Positions 46,561 through 58,854 of a DNA stretch of 64,000 bases are shown here, one piece after another (within the stretch, counting starts at the first letter, position 1; every line of letters begins with the position of its first letter). Position numbers and translations under genes: made by a program. The notes beneath the pieces were generated by a model. It did not search any database. It saw only the letters and a list, made by a program, of their open reading frames with translations, and was not told where the DNA came from. The stretch is from Erythroxylum novogranatense (lineage: Eukaryota; Streptophyta; Magnoliopsida; Malpighiales; Erythroxylaceae): assembly GCA_029891385.1 (NCBI GenBank), contig CM057234.1, positions 24,228,350 to 24,292,349 of the forward strand. The letters run 5' to 3'.

Positions 46561-47805
46561 ATGGCAGCTGATCGAGGTAACCAGTACTCAGAAAGTTGGA
46601 TTCCGGATCAGGACAGCACTTGGTTGGATAGTATTGGAGCTAGCACATGCAAAGAAAACTCCGCAGAAACAAGTTTTTGGCTTCAGCAAGATTCAAGGAA
46701 AAGTGATTCTTCATCTCTCACTTCCAGCCCTCACTTGTCCCTCGATAGTGCAAATTCTGATGGCCAACTATCGTGCAGCTTCAATTTCAACTCTCTCTCT
46801 CAACACATGGACATAAGCAGCAGCGAATATCCAGTTTCAGTTTTTACCTCTAATTTGGTGTCAATGGAAAGCCAAGAAGCCAGGGATGGTTACAGAGATG
46901 AGGAGCTAGATGCATTTTACAGAAAGTACACTGAAAGAATGAGGTGGTTTGATGTGCTCAATCAGGATCGAACATATGGGATAAGTAGATATTCGATCTT
47001 TTTTCCTGGTTCTCGCGCAATTGAGTTAATAATAATTTGTAATTTTAGTCTTTATTTTTAAGATTAATTTCTTGATCAAAGAAAAGATATGAGAAAATTT
47101 AGCTCCTACCCTACAATTTGTCAACTACGATATGTGGGATGTGGCCAATTCAATGTGCTGACAGTTAATTTTGGTTTTTCACAGGTTCTATCATGAACGA
47201 GAAAGCATGCATTCGCTCTCCTTGTTCATTTAACAGCGGTGTTGAATCTCTTGAGTTGGTCCCTTCCGTTTCATGGGGAAATTTGACAAAAAAGAGACTG
47301 CTGAAAAGCTTGGAGGGTGACTTAGAACTAATATATGTGGCCCACTCATGCTTGTCATGGGAGGCCCTCCATTTTCTATATAGAAAGGCTGAGGATCTTG
47401 CCTTGTATCCCTCTCATAATAGAGAAATATTCAACAGTAGTGTCGTCGATGAATTCCAAAACTTTCAGATACTTTTGGAGAGATTCATGGAAGATGAGAG
47501 ATGCCAAGGCAAAAGGGCATACAATTACGCAAGAGGAAGGTTTTCTCTTAGGCGTCTTCTCCAAGTTCCAAGTATAATCCGTACTGAATTCTTGTTTCTT
47601 AATACAATTTAGAATCAAACGCTTATCGATAGGTTTTTTTTTTCTCTTCTTGATATTTGCAAAACGTAAAATGTCTTGAATTCAACTTATTTAAGCGATG
47701 TTGAATCGTCAACCTATGAATATGAGGGTAAGGGCTAGTGCATGCATATCAATTAGCCCAACAGTATCTTTCCAACTATATATAAATATAATTTTTAAGG
47801 ACCAT

Positions 47806-47845
<40 letters not shown>

Positions 47846-48800
47846 AATATAAAAAGACCTTTTACTGACCATGTTTCCACTCCTAATTAGCCATGGCCTT
47901 GTCGATTCTGACGACTGCTTACAAAATAATCTTCAAGTTTCCACCATCAGAAAAAGTTTTTGAAAGGTTCTCCTTCATTTTCTTTACAGTGACCATTTTC
48001 AACTGTATATTTCATGTACTTCACATGAGTATACAAACCAATCACAACTCCACCCAAGCAAGATGGGCGTACATGTTGTTGGTGTGTAGACTTGTGGGCA
48101 TGTTTACGATGGTACACAAAATCTTTAGCTAAATTGGTGTAGTATGTACTAGGCATCATATCTCGTTAACTGCTTTTTGTAAGTGCTACTACGAAGTTTT
48201 TAATTACTCGAATTTGTATCGGTCTGCAAAGGCATTTTTGGGCAGGAAGAAGAGCACACGACAGGGGAAGTCATAAATGTAAAGGAAGTGTCGATGGCCA
48301 TATATAGGTGCATAGAAGCATTTTGGCGGTTCGTAAACGCTGACAGCAAAAGGTCTTGGTGGAAATTTAGAAGCTCCTTGGGGACCGTTTCACCTGTAGA
48401 GGACCCCAAAGATTTGGAACTACTGCAAGGTCTCACTAGAAATCTCCAAAGGGTAAAATTTCCTGATACCAAACTAGGCAGACATATAAACTTGGAAAGG
48501 CAAAAAAATTTTAATTGCTATGTTGGTTTTGTCAATTTGCAGAAGGGACTTTGGTTAAAAGATTTACAAGGGAAGCAAAGGTGTTGGCTTAAGAGAGCAG
48601 TGAAGCAACTGGAGGAGTACCAGAAAAAAGAGATGTTATTTGCAATGATTGATATGAAACTGGCTGCAAGAGTGCTCAAAATGCCTGTAGTCTCCAATTT
48701 GCAACTAAAATGGTGCCAAGAAAAGCTAAATAACATAGACTTTAAAGAAGGGAAGATCATCAGAGCTTCCAGTTACTGTGCCTTCTTCTTCCCACATTGA
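46561..48800 (+). CDS. DUF1666 family protein ('ribosomal protein L34Ae'-like), four exons
   Basis: Exons 46561-46984, 47185-47571, 48232-48452 and 48543-48800 join in phase through GT-AG introns into a 429-residue protein. Residues about 115-135 (EELDAFYRKYTERMRWFDVLN), the LEGDLELIYVAHSCLSWEAL region, MEDERCQGKRAYNYARGRFS, WWKFRSS, LWLKDLQGKQRCWLKR and LQLKWCQEKLNNIDF follow the order of plant DUF1666 proteins. Their function is unknown; database titles mentioning L34Ae are not evidence of a ribosomal role. The N-terminal ~110 residues are Ser-rich and low in order. The last intron (48453-48542, 90 bp) is a multiple of three and open, so its retention would not break the frame. The start is uncertain: coding-like sequence from about 46268 in another frame (KKPEEEVEIFVDIDV) would join only through a one-base shift near 46570. 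The gene converges on AAR3. Confidence 0.75.
47812..47843. repeat. (TA)n microsatellite in DUF1666 intron 2
   Basis: About 32 bp of alternating T and A within the 660-bp intron 47572-48231. Confidence 0.9.
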
Positions 48801-49457
48801 TACGAATCCAAGTTTTAGCCGTTCTCATGTAGCCTACTTTTGCTCTACATATGTAGCAACACCAGCACAGGAGAGTGAAAGAGAAATGAGACGTTGGGTG
48901 AAGAAATTGTTACTTGTTAGTGATCCCAGGCTTGTTAATTAGCTTAACCATGCCAACATGGATATTTCCTTTATAGATCAATTGCAGGTTTCAGTTTTAG
49001 GATTTATCTTCTCAATCTTGAGATTTATAGTTAAAAAAAGATATAAACTATCGTACCTAGTTCCATTGAATAATGGATATTTTCTCATGCACATTTTCAT
49101 GGAAATGGTACTGTACCAATTAATAACGCAGGACAGTCTCATCTTTAAAAATTCATTTGTATTGGAACCAAATCAAACTTTCTCTCTGACAAATAGTACA
49201 ACTCTCCCGTTCAACACACAATCCTCAACAGTCTGTTCCAACAGACATAAATTGAAGATCAACAATCATTCACCACAAAATACTCTTTTTAAGTACTTTA
49301 CAGAGAAATGGACAAAGTCCCCCAGTGTGTCCCATGATAGCAGGACGACAAACCCACGCGGTCGTAGAAAATGTGGGCACAAATTTATATAACAACCTCA
49401 AGCCAATATATTCTTTTACACTCGAAATGTACATTTCTTTGCAACTGCTACTCAGTT
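48801..49457. other. Convergent intergenic space / 3' untranslated regions
   Basis: About 660 bp between the stop of the DUF1666 gene (+) and the stop of the AAR3-like gene (-). It must hold both 3' untranslated regions. No coding sequence or repeat is recognised; plus-strand ORFs here have no domain. Confidence 0.5.
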
Positions 49458-52400
49458 CTACGTATAAGAAACTCTTCTTTCCCGATCAAGCCGCAAGTAA
49501 GAAGGAGACGATAAAAGACCCGCAAATCCCTTAGACAAGCAACCTTCAACTGCACATGGAGATTTGGTGCACCCCAGTGAAGAGCTCTGTTTAGTGATAT
49601 CCATGCTGTCACCACTTGAATTAACTGGAGGATTATCCTCCCAGCTCAATGGCAGATGATCTATCAACTTATTGCGCTTAAAACTTAATATGAGATCTAC
49701 CGTATCTGAAGCATCCATTTCATCTTTCTGAGAGCTAGACAACTTCCTTTTCAATCCAGGAGTGATTTTTAATCCTGCATCAGAAAACAAAGTTAGTGGA
49801 AACACAGATTATGTCAAACAACTTGAGTGAGTGGAGGAAGAATAAATGGGTAGAAACTGAAACTGGAATAAAATTATTACCAGGAAGAGAGTCATCAAAT
49901 GTGCAAGACTGAAACTCTGTATCACCACAGGTACAATATGAAACACAGTCCTTGTTCGATCCCGAGATCCTACAAGACAAAAATCAATCACCCAAGGTGT
50001 CTTTGATAAATGATGTAGAATAGAAAGATTGGAAAGCTCGAGTTCAAATATATGAAAAGACCAAGTTCTTACATTGCTGATTCTGCTAAATGAAAACAAA
50101 CTACTTCAACTTTCACAGAATCTAATTCTAAACCCAAATGCATTTGAACCGAGTCTGCATGAAACATTTCTCTTTTTCCAAGCAAGATTTTTGATAAAAC
50201 TCTCTATGAAAATAACTTCCCTTCACCACCAAATAAATGAAACTGAACTACACCTCCCTTCCTCAGCAATTCCCACTAGTTACTTAGTATCCCAAACAGA
50301 ATCCTGGTGGATGTTTTGGATTCACATCAGGATTTTAAAAGCAAAATAGAGTAAAAGAGATGGATCACAAAATCAATAATTCTTCCTTCCTATACTGCTG
50401 AATATTTAGATTCTTCAACCATACTTCACGCGTGGGAAAAATGGTTTTGATTCTGGTGTATGTGTCCTATTAACACCAAAGCAAACATATTTTACTAAGT
50501 CGTACAGAGTGCAACAACTATCCAACTCTTCAAGTAGATGTTCTTAATGAGGCCCAACAAATTAGAGTTTTGATACGAAACTGTAATACAAGATTCGTCT
50601 GTAAGATTTTTACCCAAGAAAGGCCTTAGCATAAAAACAAATCTCAATTTTCTCGCCAAAACAAAATTGGCAATTGTTATGACTACATCTTGGAACTTTT
50701 TACCAAAGCCAAGTAGCTAATGAACAACAGGTACTATTTTCCTTGAAAATATCAATTATAAATTTATAATCCATCATCCCATGCACAGTGACCAGATTAA
50801 TCCAGCATAGGACTACAACTTTTAGCATTTGCTTAAAGCGTTAAGAGTAGTAATAGAAAGTTGATCAATTTTTGGTAAATATTGTAATACAAAACATGAC
50901 ATGGTACAATAGATCCTCAAATTACTAAGAATACAAACCTGTACATATGCTCAACAAAGTCGTCAATTAGGACAGGCCATGCACCTGCAAATAAGCATTA
51001 CAAATGATCATTAATTTGAGTCATAATAAGCAGGACCAGTCTTTCCATGCATTATAAGTAACTGAACCAGAGATGCTAGTGTAGCAAGTATATGGAAAAA
51101 AGGGGAGAAAAATATGGTGGAAGCTTTGCAAGTAATTAGTAGGTCAAATGATGGTTTCTAATTGATATGTTATGCATCCATTCCAATATCTCTTGTAGTT
51201 AAAACCCTTTGGAAACCCCCCATGCTTACACTTGCATAGTGTTGCAGCAAAAATTGCTGAAGTCAGATACAAATCAGAGCTAGGAAAAGAGGATAAAGTC
51301 AGAACCCCCATGACTCCAATTGCTTCATAGAATGGTGCAACACAGGAAAACAGACAAGACAAACTGATGAAAATCAGAACAGTGATTTAGGAGAAATTAT
51401 TTCCTAATCATAAAATAGGAAACAAGAGGATATCATGGATATTTACTTTAGGAAATTGTTGTAAATAGGAAATATTTTAGTTATCTAAATTAAGCTAGGA
51501 CTTGTGTATATATTCAAAGGCACTTGTTGTGCAAAATAAGAAAAAAGTTTACTTCTTTCTTCATGGTATCAGAGCCCGGGACATTGTAACCCCTGGTTTC
51601 TTTTTTTTCTGACACTTACTTAGCCTTCATTGCCAATATTGCCTTCTGGAAAACAGATGGCTGAATCTATTACCAGCAAAAAACCCCAATGTGTAGGTCT
51701 CTTCCGCCTCTGAAATCTCCTCTGTTGGTAATCCCAAAATGTACACCCTTACCCATATTGGTGAATTACAAACCGTGTTTCCATCTTACCGACTCAATGG
51801 TAAACACTACCTCCACTGGTCACAAATGATTAAGACTTTCCTTAAGGGCAAGGGAAAGCTCTCTCACCTATTAGGACCTGCTCCTGCTGTTTCGGATCAC
51901 AAGTTTGAGGCTTGGGATGTAGAGGATTCCTTAATCATGTCATGGCTTTGGAACTCCATGGAACCAGACATTAGAGGCGCTTACATGTTCCTCTCATCTG
52001 CTAAGGAGATATGGGATGTTGTTACTCAATCTTATTCTAAAGTAAATGATGCCTCTTTAATTTATGAGATTAAGACCATAATCTCATCTATCAAGCTAGG
52101 TAAGCACTCTGTCACTGAATATTACAATCTAACGAAGAGTCTTTGGCTTGAGTTGGATCATTATCAGAATTTTCAAATGCAGTGCAGTGATGACAGTGTC
52201 AAATTACAAAAGTTTGTAAAAAGGGAAAGAATTTTTTAATTCTTAGCAGGTCTTAATGTTGACTTTGACCAACTTCGGGTTCAAATACTTGGTTAAGACC
52301 CTTTAACATCGTTGAATGAGGCCTTTTCACTCATCCAGGCAGAAGAGCGCCAGAGAATTGTGATGTTGGAATCCAAATTTGCTGACAGCTCAACATTCAT

Positions 52401-55400
52401 GTCTATGAAAACCAACAAAGAAGCCCTTAACCACCACCAACAGAATCCTCAAAATAAGGAAGTTGTCTGGTGCAGTTTTTGTAAGAAGCCCTGTCACACT
52501 AGAGAGACCTGCTGGACGTTACATGGGAAGCCACAGAAAGCACGGGAAGAAGGGGCAAACAAGGATGGACAGGCCAAAGCCCAATTCACTGAACCTACAA
52601 ACTCTGGAGATTCTGATCAAGCTAGATCAGAACCAAAAGTACTTAACAAAGAAGACATTGAGCGCCTAAAGAGCATTTTGAATTCCCTGGAAGGTGCTGG
52701 TGCATCATGTTCATTAGCCCAATCAGGTGATTTTTCTAATTCTCGTGATCTTAGTGCCTCATTAGTGTCTCCTAGGGATTCTTGGATCGTAGATTCAGGT
52801 GCTACAAACCATATGACTACCTATCATCATTCTTTTATTTCTTATAAACACTTTCCTAGTAACAGAAAAGTTAAAGTTACAGAGGGCTCTCTTACTACTG
52901 TTGCAGGTCAAGGAACCATTCCTTTGTCCCCTAATCTTCTCTTGAAAAGAGTACTACATGTTAAACTTTCTGCCAATCTTTTGTCCATTAAAAGATTTAC
53001 CAGAGACTTGAATTGCTTTACCATCTTTAATCCTAATTATTATGTATTTCAGGATCGTGAAATGGGGAAGATGATAGGGCATGCTAAGGAAAAGGATGGA
53101 CTCTATCTTCTAGAATCAAATAGTGGAGACAAAACATCACATCCCTCCTTGACTTTCATGACCAAAGATACTCTTAACCCTATTTGGCTTCACCATTATC
53201 GTTTAGGTCATCCTTCTTTTAGTTTATTGAGAACCATGTTTCCTAATTTGTTTAAAAACAATGATCCTAACAATTTCCATTGTGATGTGTGTGAGTTTGC
53301 CAAACACTGTCGTACTTCCTTTCCTTTGAGCAATAATAAATCTGAATTTCCTTTTACTTTGATTCTTTCTGATATATGGGGACCTTCAAGGATACCTAAT
53401 GTGTTAGGAGCTAAATCGTTTGTTATGTTTATTGATGATTGCACAAGGGTCACGTGGGTCTTTCTCATGAAAAACAAATCGGAAGTTAGTGAGATTTTTC
53501 CTAATTTCTTTCATATGATAAAAAACCAGTTTGAGGTGAGCATAAAAGGGGTCAAGAGTGATAATGCCCGGGAATACTTTAATCAAACCTTATCTTCTTT
53601 CTTTCAACGTGAAGGCATTATCCATTTTTCATCTTATGTTGATACACCACAATAAAATGGGGTGGCTGAGCATAAGAACAAACATTTACTTGAGGTCACT
53701 AGAGCATTATTATATCAAATGAATTTCCCTAAAAACTACTAGGGAGAGGCTGTTTTAACTGGAGTTCACTTGATAAACCAATTGCCTTCACGACCTCTAG
53801 AGTTCAAAACACAGTAGAAATGCTCCATAATTTCTTCCCCAGCTTTAATATAAATAGTCTAACTCCAAGGGTGTTTGGATGTGTTAGTTTTGTTCAAATT
53901 CATGCTCATAATAGGGGAAAACTTGACCCACGAGCTCTAAATGCATCTTTGTTGGCTACTCTCTTACTCAAAAAGGGTATAAATGTTTTCATCCTCCCTC
54001 ACATAAATTCTTCATTTCCAAGGACAGTGTCATTTGTTGAGAGTCAATCTTTCTTCCCTAATACTTATCTTCAGGCGGAGATGGGGTATGGAATTCTACG
54101 AAAGATAAGTATAGGGAGACTAACTTCTTACTTGATTTATCTTTCCCAAATACATAGACTGAGTCAGCCACTACTGTCCCTACACCACCTAACCAATATG
54201 ACCAAAATAAGGCAAAAAGTGCCTAGCCAGATACCTCAAAAAATACTGCACCTATTCCTAACAAGCCTCTCTTAGTCTACTCATGAAGGGATACTGTCCA
54301 AACCTTTACCAGAGCAGGCTCAAGGATCTAACCCAGAATCAAGTATTGAAATACAAAACCCTTAACTTGATGATTTTTACGTCCCTATAGCTCTTAGGAA
54401 GGGCACACGAGCATGCACTAAATACCCAATTTCACACTACACTTCTCTTGACAAATATTCTCCAAGCCATAAATGTTTTCTTACAAAAATAAATTCAAGT
54501 GCCACACCACAAACACTTGATGAGGCACTTAGGGATAGGAATTGGAAAAATGCCATGGATGATGAGAGGAATGCATTAATTAAGAATCAAACATGGGAAA
54601 CAGTGGATTCACCTAAAGGAAAAAAACCAGTACGATGTAAATGGCTATTTACAATTAAATATAAAGCAGATGTTTCAATTGAAAGATATAAAGCAAGGCT
54701 AGTAGCTAAGGGGTATACTCAAACTTATGGAGTTGATTATTTTGAAACTTTTGCCCAGTAGCAAAAATGAACACTATATGTATACTATTATCCTTGGTAG
54801 CTAATTTTGATTGGCCTCTGCAGCAATTTGATGTAAAGAATGCCTTTGTACATGGTAATCTAAATGAAGAAGTGTACATAACAGCCCCTCCTGATTTGAA
54901 GATAAGTTTGGAATAGAGTATGCAAATAAAAGAAAGCCTTGTATGGCCTTAAACAATCTCCTCGGGCATGGTTCAGGAAATTCACAAAGGCTATGCTGGA
55001 AATGAAGTACAAGCAAAGTCAAGGAGATCACACTATTTATTAAATTTGCTGCAGAAAACAAAATTACAGCCCTCATTGTTTATGTGGATGACATTATAGT
55101 CACAAGTAATGATATTGAAGAGATGAAACACCTCAAACTTAAACTTACCCAAGGGTTTGAAATCAAAGATTTGGGGAAGTTGAAATATTTTTTGGGCATA
55201 GAAATAGCTCGTTCGATAGAGGGAATTTTTCTATCCCAACGCAAGTATATTCTAGATCTTCTAGAAGAAACTGGAATGATGGGGTGCAAACCGATTGATA
55301 CACGTATATAATAGAATCATAGACTACGTGAGGCCAAAGATGATGAACCTGTTGATAGGGGGAGGTATCAAAGACTAGTGGGAAGACTAATTTATTTGTC

Positions 55401-58400
55401 ACATACTAGGCCTGACATAGCATATGCAGTAAGTATAATTAGTCAGTTCATGCATGACCCTAAAAATGTCCATCTTCAAGCAGTGTATAGGATATTGAGG
55501 CACCTTAAAACTACCCCTGGCAGAGGGATTATGTTTAAGAAAAATGACAATAAAACAGTTGAAGCTTATATGGATGCAGATTGGGCAGGTTCAAGCATTG
55601 ATAAAATGTCAACACTGGGTACTGCACTATATTTTTGGGCAATCTTATCACTTAGAGAAGTAAGAGGCAACCAATTGTGGCTAGATCAAGTGCTGACGCA
55701 GAGTTTAGAGCTATAGCACACACAGTATATGTGAGCTCTTGTGGATTTGTATCATCCTGAATGATTTGAAAGTTAAGTGGCAAGGACCTATGAAGCTCTA
55801 CTGTGATAATAAGTCAGCTATTAGTATTGCTCACAACCCGGTACAGCATGACAAAACTAAACGCATTGAGATTGATAGCACTTCATTAAAGAAAAATTGA
55901 AAAGTGGGCTTATTTGCACCCCATACATTCCCACTGCCAAACAGATAGCAAATGTATTGACTAAGGGGTTGGCAAGTGCACAATTTCAAGATGTTATAAG
56001 CAAACTGGGAATGCAAGACATCTATGCACCTACCAGCTTGAGGAGGAGTGATGAAAATCAGAACAGTGATTTAGGAGAAATTATTTCCTAATCATAAAAT
56101 AAGAAACAATAGGATATCATGGATATTTACTTTAGGAAATTGATGTAAATAGGAAATATTTTAGTTACCTAAATTAAGCCAGGACTTGTGTATATATTCA
56201 AAGGCACTTGTTGTGCAAAATAAGAAAAAAGATTACTTCTTTCTCCGCAAATGCCAACAGCACATACAAAGGAAAACAAATAAAACTAGATGTACAAAAT
56301 CCATCCGCAAATATTTCAGCAAGGTGTCAAAGTCATTTCAGTTTCATAACCTAAAGTCTTCAAAAGCACACATCTTGTTAGAACAATAAAGATTTGTTGT
56401 TATAATCATAAAAAGCCAACAACAAAAATATCTTCGCATCAAACATGCGTCGAAAAGAAATACAAACAAAGAGACTGTGAAAGGAGAGGGGGAGGGAAAG
56501 AAAACTCGTTAACCTTGAATATCACTTTATTTTAAAATAAAGAATTAAAATATGTACCTTCGGGATCATATCCCTCGAGATTCTCATGTACACACCGAGA
56601 AAAAGCTAAAACTTGCTGCCAAGTATCCTCAGAGATATTATGTCTCTGATTTTCCTGATATAAATCCAAAGGATGCTTTATTTGGTCAAAACTAGAGAAT
56701 TCTTATGACCTCAATTCTGACCAATTCTTGCACTCATAGTAAATAACACATGCCAATTTTATAAGAGAAGCCTATTACTGTAAGGAAAAGGATACAACTA
56801 AATATCATAAATTACACATGATAGGTCAGTCTGATATCATTGGTACCTCAACAAATTCACACCATTGCTTTAGTAATCGAAACCTCCCAGCTAAAACTAA
56901 TTTCCATGCCATAACTGCCTTGCTTACAGCTGCAAAATATTGGAACAAAGGGGGATTGGGGGAAAGAAGGAAAAGGAGTGTAGAAAATTTGAATGTAAAA
57001 TCAAAATGTCAAAACTTGTAACAGTTACAAAGCCATACAGTGAGAAGTAACAAGACCATAATAACTTACTAATGTTCTTTTGTCCATTTTCACGACACAT
57101 AAGGAAAACAAAGTCATAGAACCGTGCAAATTCATAGAAATCCACCTAAAACACAATAAAGAAAAATGATGAATACAACAGTTCATTCACTATCCAATTA
57201 TAACTTGAAGTTTAGAAAAAAAAATTCATTATTTTAGGATGCCAAATTCCAAGGAAGCATACCAAATACCCCAGCTTTGACATTAGTTTTAAAAGTTCAT
57301 CAAAAACCGAAATCCTGTCCAAGGAAAAAAATATCACTCTTATCAGGACAACTGAGAAACAGAAATGGCAATAAGCTAATGCGTAACGATTAGCTATAAA
57401 GGATACTTTCTTCAGCATCAACATGGCATTTGACATCAAATTCAACAGGTTTAAAATGGACAGACAAAAACTTCAACAGGTCTTGGAAGATTTAATTGAT
57501 AGACAAGCAATACCTGGGGATTGGTTAAATCAATTACAGAAATATTGCATAACCCGCATGCATTCCAGCTAGCACTTACTGTGCTAATAACAAGACAATC
57601 TACGATATCCACAGAAACAACTCAAAAATCAACCAATTAAGAGATTAACTTGTTCAAAACCTGAAGACAACTTGTATGAACCTATTAATACCCCAATTAA
57701 TTGTTGTCCTCCTTCATTGAGAAAATTGACAAAGAAGATTAAGACACCCATCATTCCACATGATAAGGACTCCATTAACTTTTTACAACCTTAGTCCATA
57801 AGAACCACATTATCAATCCACGACAAAAGCACTGAAGGGAAGTTTAATTGGTCCAAGAAAGTGTGCTTTAGAGTCTTCTTAAAAGCATTTGAAATTCCAC
57901 CAGTTCGTATGATCATTTATGAATGAATACCTTGTATGAACCTTTAACTCAACAAACTTCAAAAGTTGCGCTAATGCATCCCTTGAAAATTTACTCCTTC
58001 GTGCTTCATCACCTTGACCATTGCTTGCCTCTTCATATGCTTTCCCTGATCTAATATCTGCAATAAAAGTTTGGAATTAACAACAGGAACTAATAAGATG
58101 TGAAAATCCATGGAAACACACAGAATAGGCATTAAACTGTATCACGCCAGAAAACTCTGCTATATTAATTTCGATTATGTCTATAAGTAACAAACAAATG
58201 CGAAATGTAAAAGGCTGATGCGGTTAAAATTGAGTTAATGTCTTCTAACCTGACTGATTCGTAATTGCGTCAAGAAGTCAAGAAAGAAGAAGGAGAAAAC
58301 AGAAAGAAAAAAAAAAAAGGAAAGAAAGAAAGAAAAGGTAGAGGTAGAGGTAGAGGAAGAAGAAGAAGTTTCAGAAAGCAAGAAAACAAGAAGCAGTACA

Positions 58401-58854
58401 TAGGCTGGAGCCTGGAGAAAGAAGTAGATCATTTAATATGTTATTCGACTGGACCTAAAAGCTTTGGTTACAGCCGCCTACAAGGACTAAAGAACCTGAT
58501 AACGTTAACCAATTTAAACCAAAATCCACCTTTCCTTCTTATGGGAGACATCATGCAATTGAAATTTGCATACAAGTGGTCAAATTAAACCATGCAAGTT
58601 ATAAATTACAGCATACTTTATAATCAAACTATGCGAAAACCCAAGGAATAAAATATGGGTCTTTCACGTGAAGACAGAAACCTTAGGCCACATCAACTTA
58701 AACCCAGCTGAAGGTTAGATTTTCACACTAACCCCATTTCAGAAACCAATCTAAAAGCCTAGAACAAATTCCGCAATGAAGGGTTCAACAAGTTACCGCA
58801 ATATTTCTGGTAAATCTCGAAGAAGTCGACCCGATACGAATCTGGCAAATCCAT
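49458..58854 (-). CDS. AAR3: DCN1-like protein / AAR3 orthologue, nine exons
   Basis: DCN1-like proteins bind cullins and the NEDD8 E2 and promote cullin neddylation, so they act on SCF-type ubiquitin ligases; Arabidopsis AAR3 affects auxin response. Exons (minus): 58854-58797, 58057-57931, 57314-57263, 57145-57070, 56929-56847, 56654-56558, 50984-50939, 49969-49881, 49774-49458. All introns are GT-AG and phases agree, giving 314 residues. Start M-D-L-P-D-S-Y-R-V-D-F-F-E-I-Y; the cullin-binding (PONY) domain spans about 60-180: FVFLMCRENGQKNI, WKLVLAGRFRLLKQWCEFVE, RHNISEDTWQQVLAFSRCVH, GAWPVLIDDFVEHMY. A Cys-containing linker follows (SNKDCVSYCTCGD), then a basic LKRKLSSS tail, as in AAR3. 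No N-terminal UBA domain. Intron 6 is 5573 bp because of an antisense Ale-type copia insertion. Nothing suggests the gene is dead. Plain DCN1 paralogues are the alternative. Confidence 0.87.
51365..51563 (+). repeat. 5' LTR of the Ale-type element
   Basis: Begins TGATGAAAATCAGAACAG and ends TTCTTCA. It matches 56049-56247 with scattered substitutions. The TG...CA ends and the primer site directly after it fix its limits. Confidence 0.9.
51564..51575 (+). other. Primer-binding site (initiator tRNA-Met)
   Basis: TGGTATCAGAGC immediately after the LTR. Confidence 0.88.
51739..56036 (+). pseudogene. Ale-type gag-pol, broken
   Basis: GAG from ATG 51739 (KHYLHWSQMIKTFLKGKGKL, with WDVEDSLIMSWLWNSM). 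Stops TAA at 52237 and near 52293 interrupt it, and the same frame continues through a zinc knuckle C-x2-C-x4-H-x4-C (CSFCKKPCHTRETC) near 52475, protease DSGATNHM near 52795, the integrase zinc region (HHYRLGHPS) and the integrase core with TAA at 53653. After more shifts, reverse transcriptase fragments appear (CKWLFTIKYKAD near 54640, YVDDIIVTSND near 55080, YLSHTRPDIAYAV near 55395) and RNase H to about 56036 (CDNKSAISIAHNP). Many stops and frameshifts; no protein is made. Confidence 0.85.
56049..56247 (+). repeat. 3' LTR of the Ale-type element
   Basis: Mate of 51365-51563. The final bases read TTCTCCG rather than TTCTTCA, so the CA end is eroded. The target copy CAAAT follows. Confidence 0.85.
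58272..58368 (+). repeat. Purine-rich simple repeat in AAR3 intron 1
   Basis: A run of AG-rich sequence including (GAAA)n and a GGTAGA repeat (about 58337-58354). On the AAR3 strand it is a long pyrimidine tract inside intron 1. The plus-strand ORF across it is low-complexity and not a gene. Confidence 0.75.

Larger units (their letters stand above)
51365..56247 (+). mobile_element. Ale-type Ty1/copia element in AAR3 intron 6
   Basis: Two 199-bp LTRs (51365-51563 and 56049-56247) surround a primer site (51564-51575), a copia-order gag-pol and a purine tract (GAGGAGGAG just before 56049). Flanks are CAAAC (51360-51364) and CAAAT (56248-56252), a 4-of-5 target duplication. The very short LTRs and compact pol fit the Ale/Retrofit lineage. 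It is antisense to AAR3; removing it leaves an ancestral intron of about 690 bp. Several LTR differences and a badly broken pol make it old. Confidence 0.88.

Noticed and set aside
49325..49534. Plus-strand ORFs across the 3' end of AAR3
   Set aside because: Shadows of the AAR3 last exon and its 3' untranslated region.
58265..58588. Plus-strand basic Arg/Lys-rich 107-codon ORF
   Set aside because: It is the translation of a purine simple repeat inside AAR3 intron 1 on the opposite strand.
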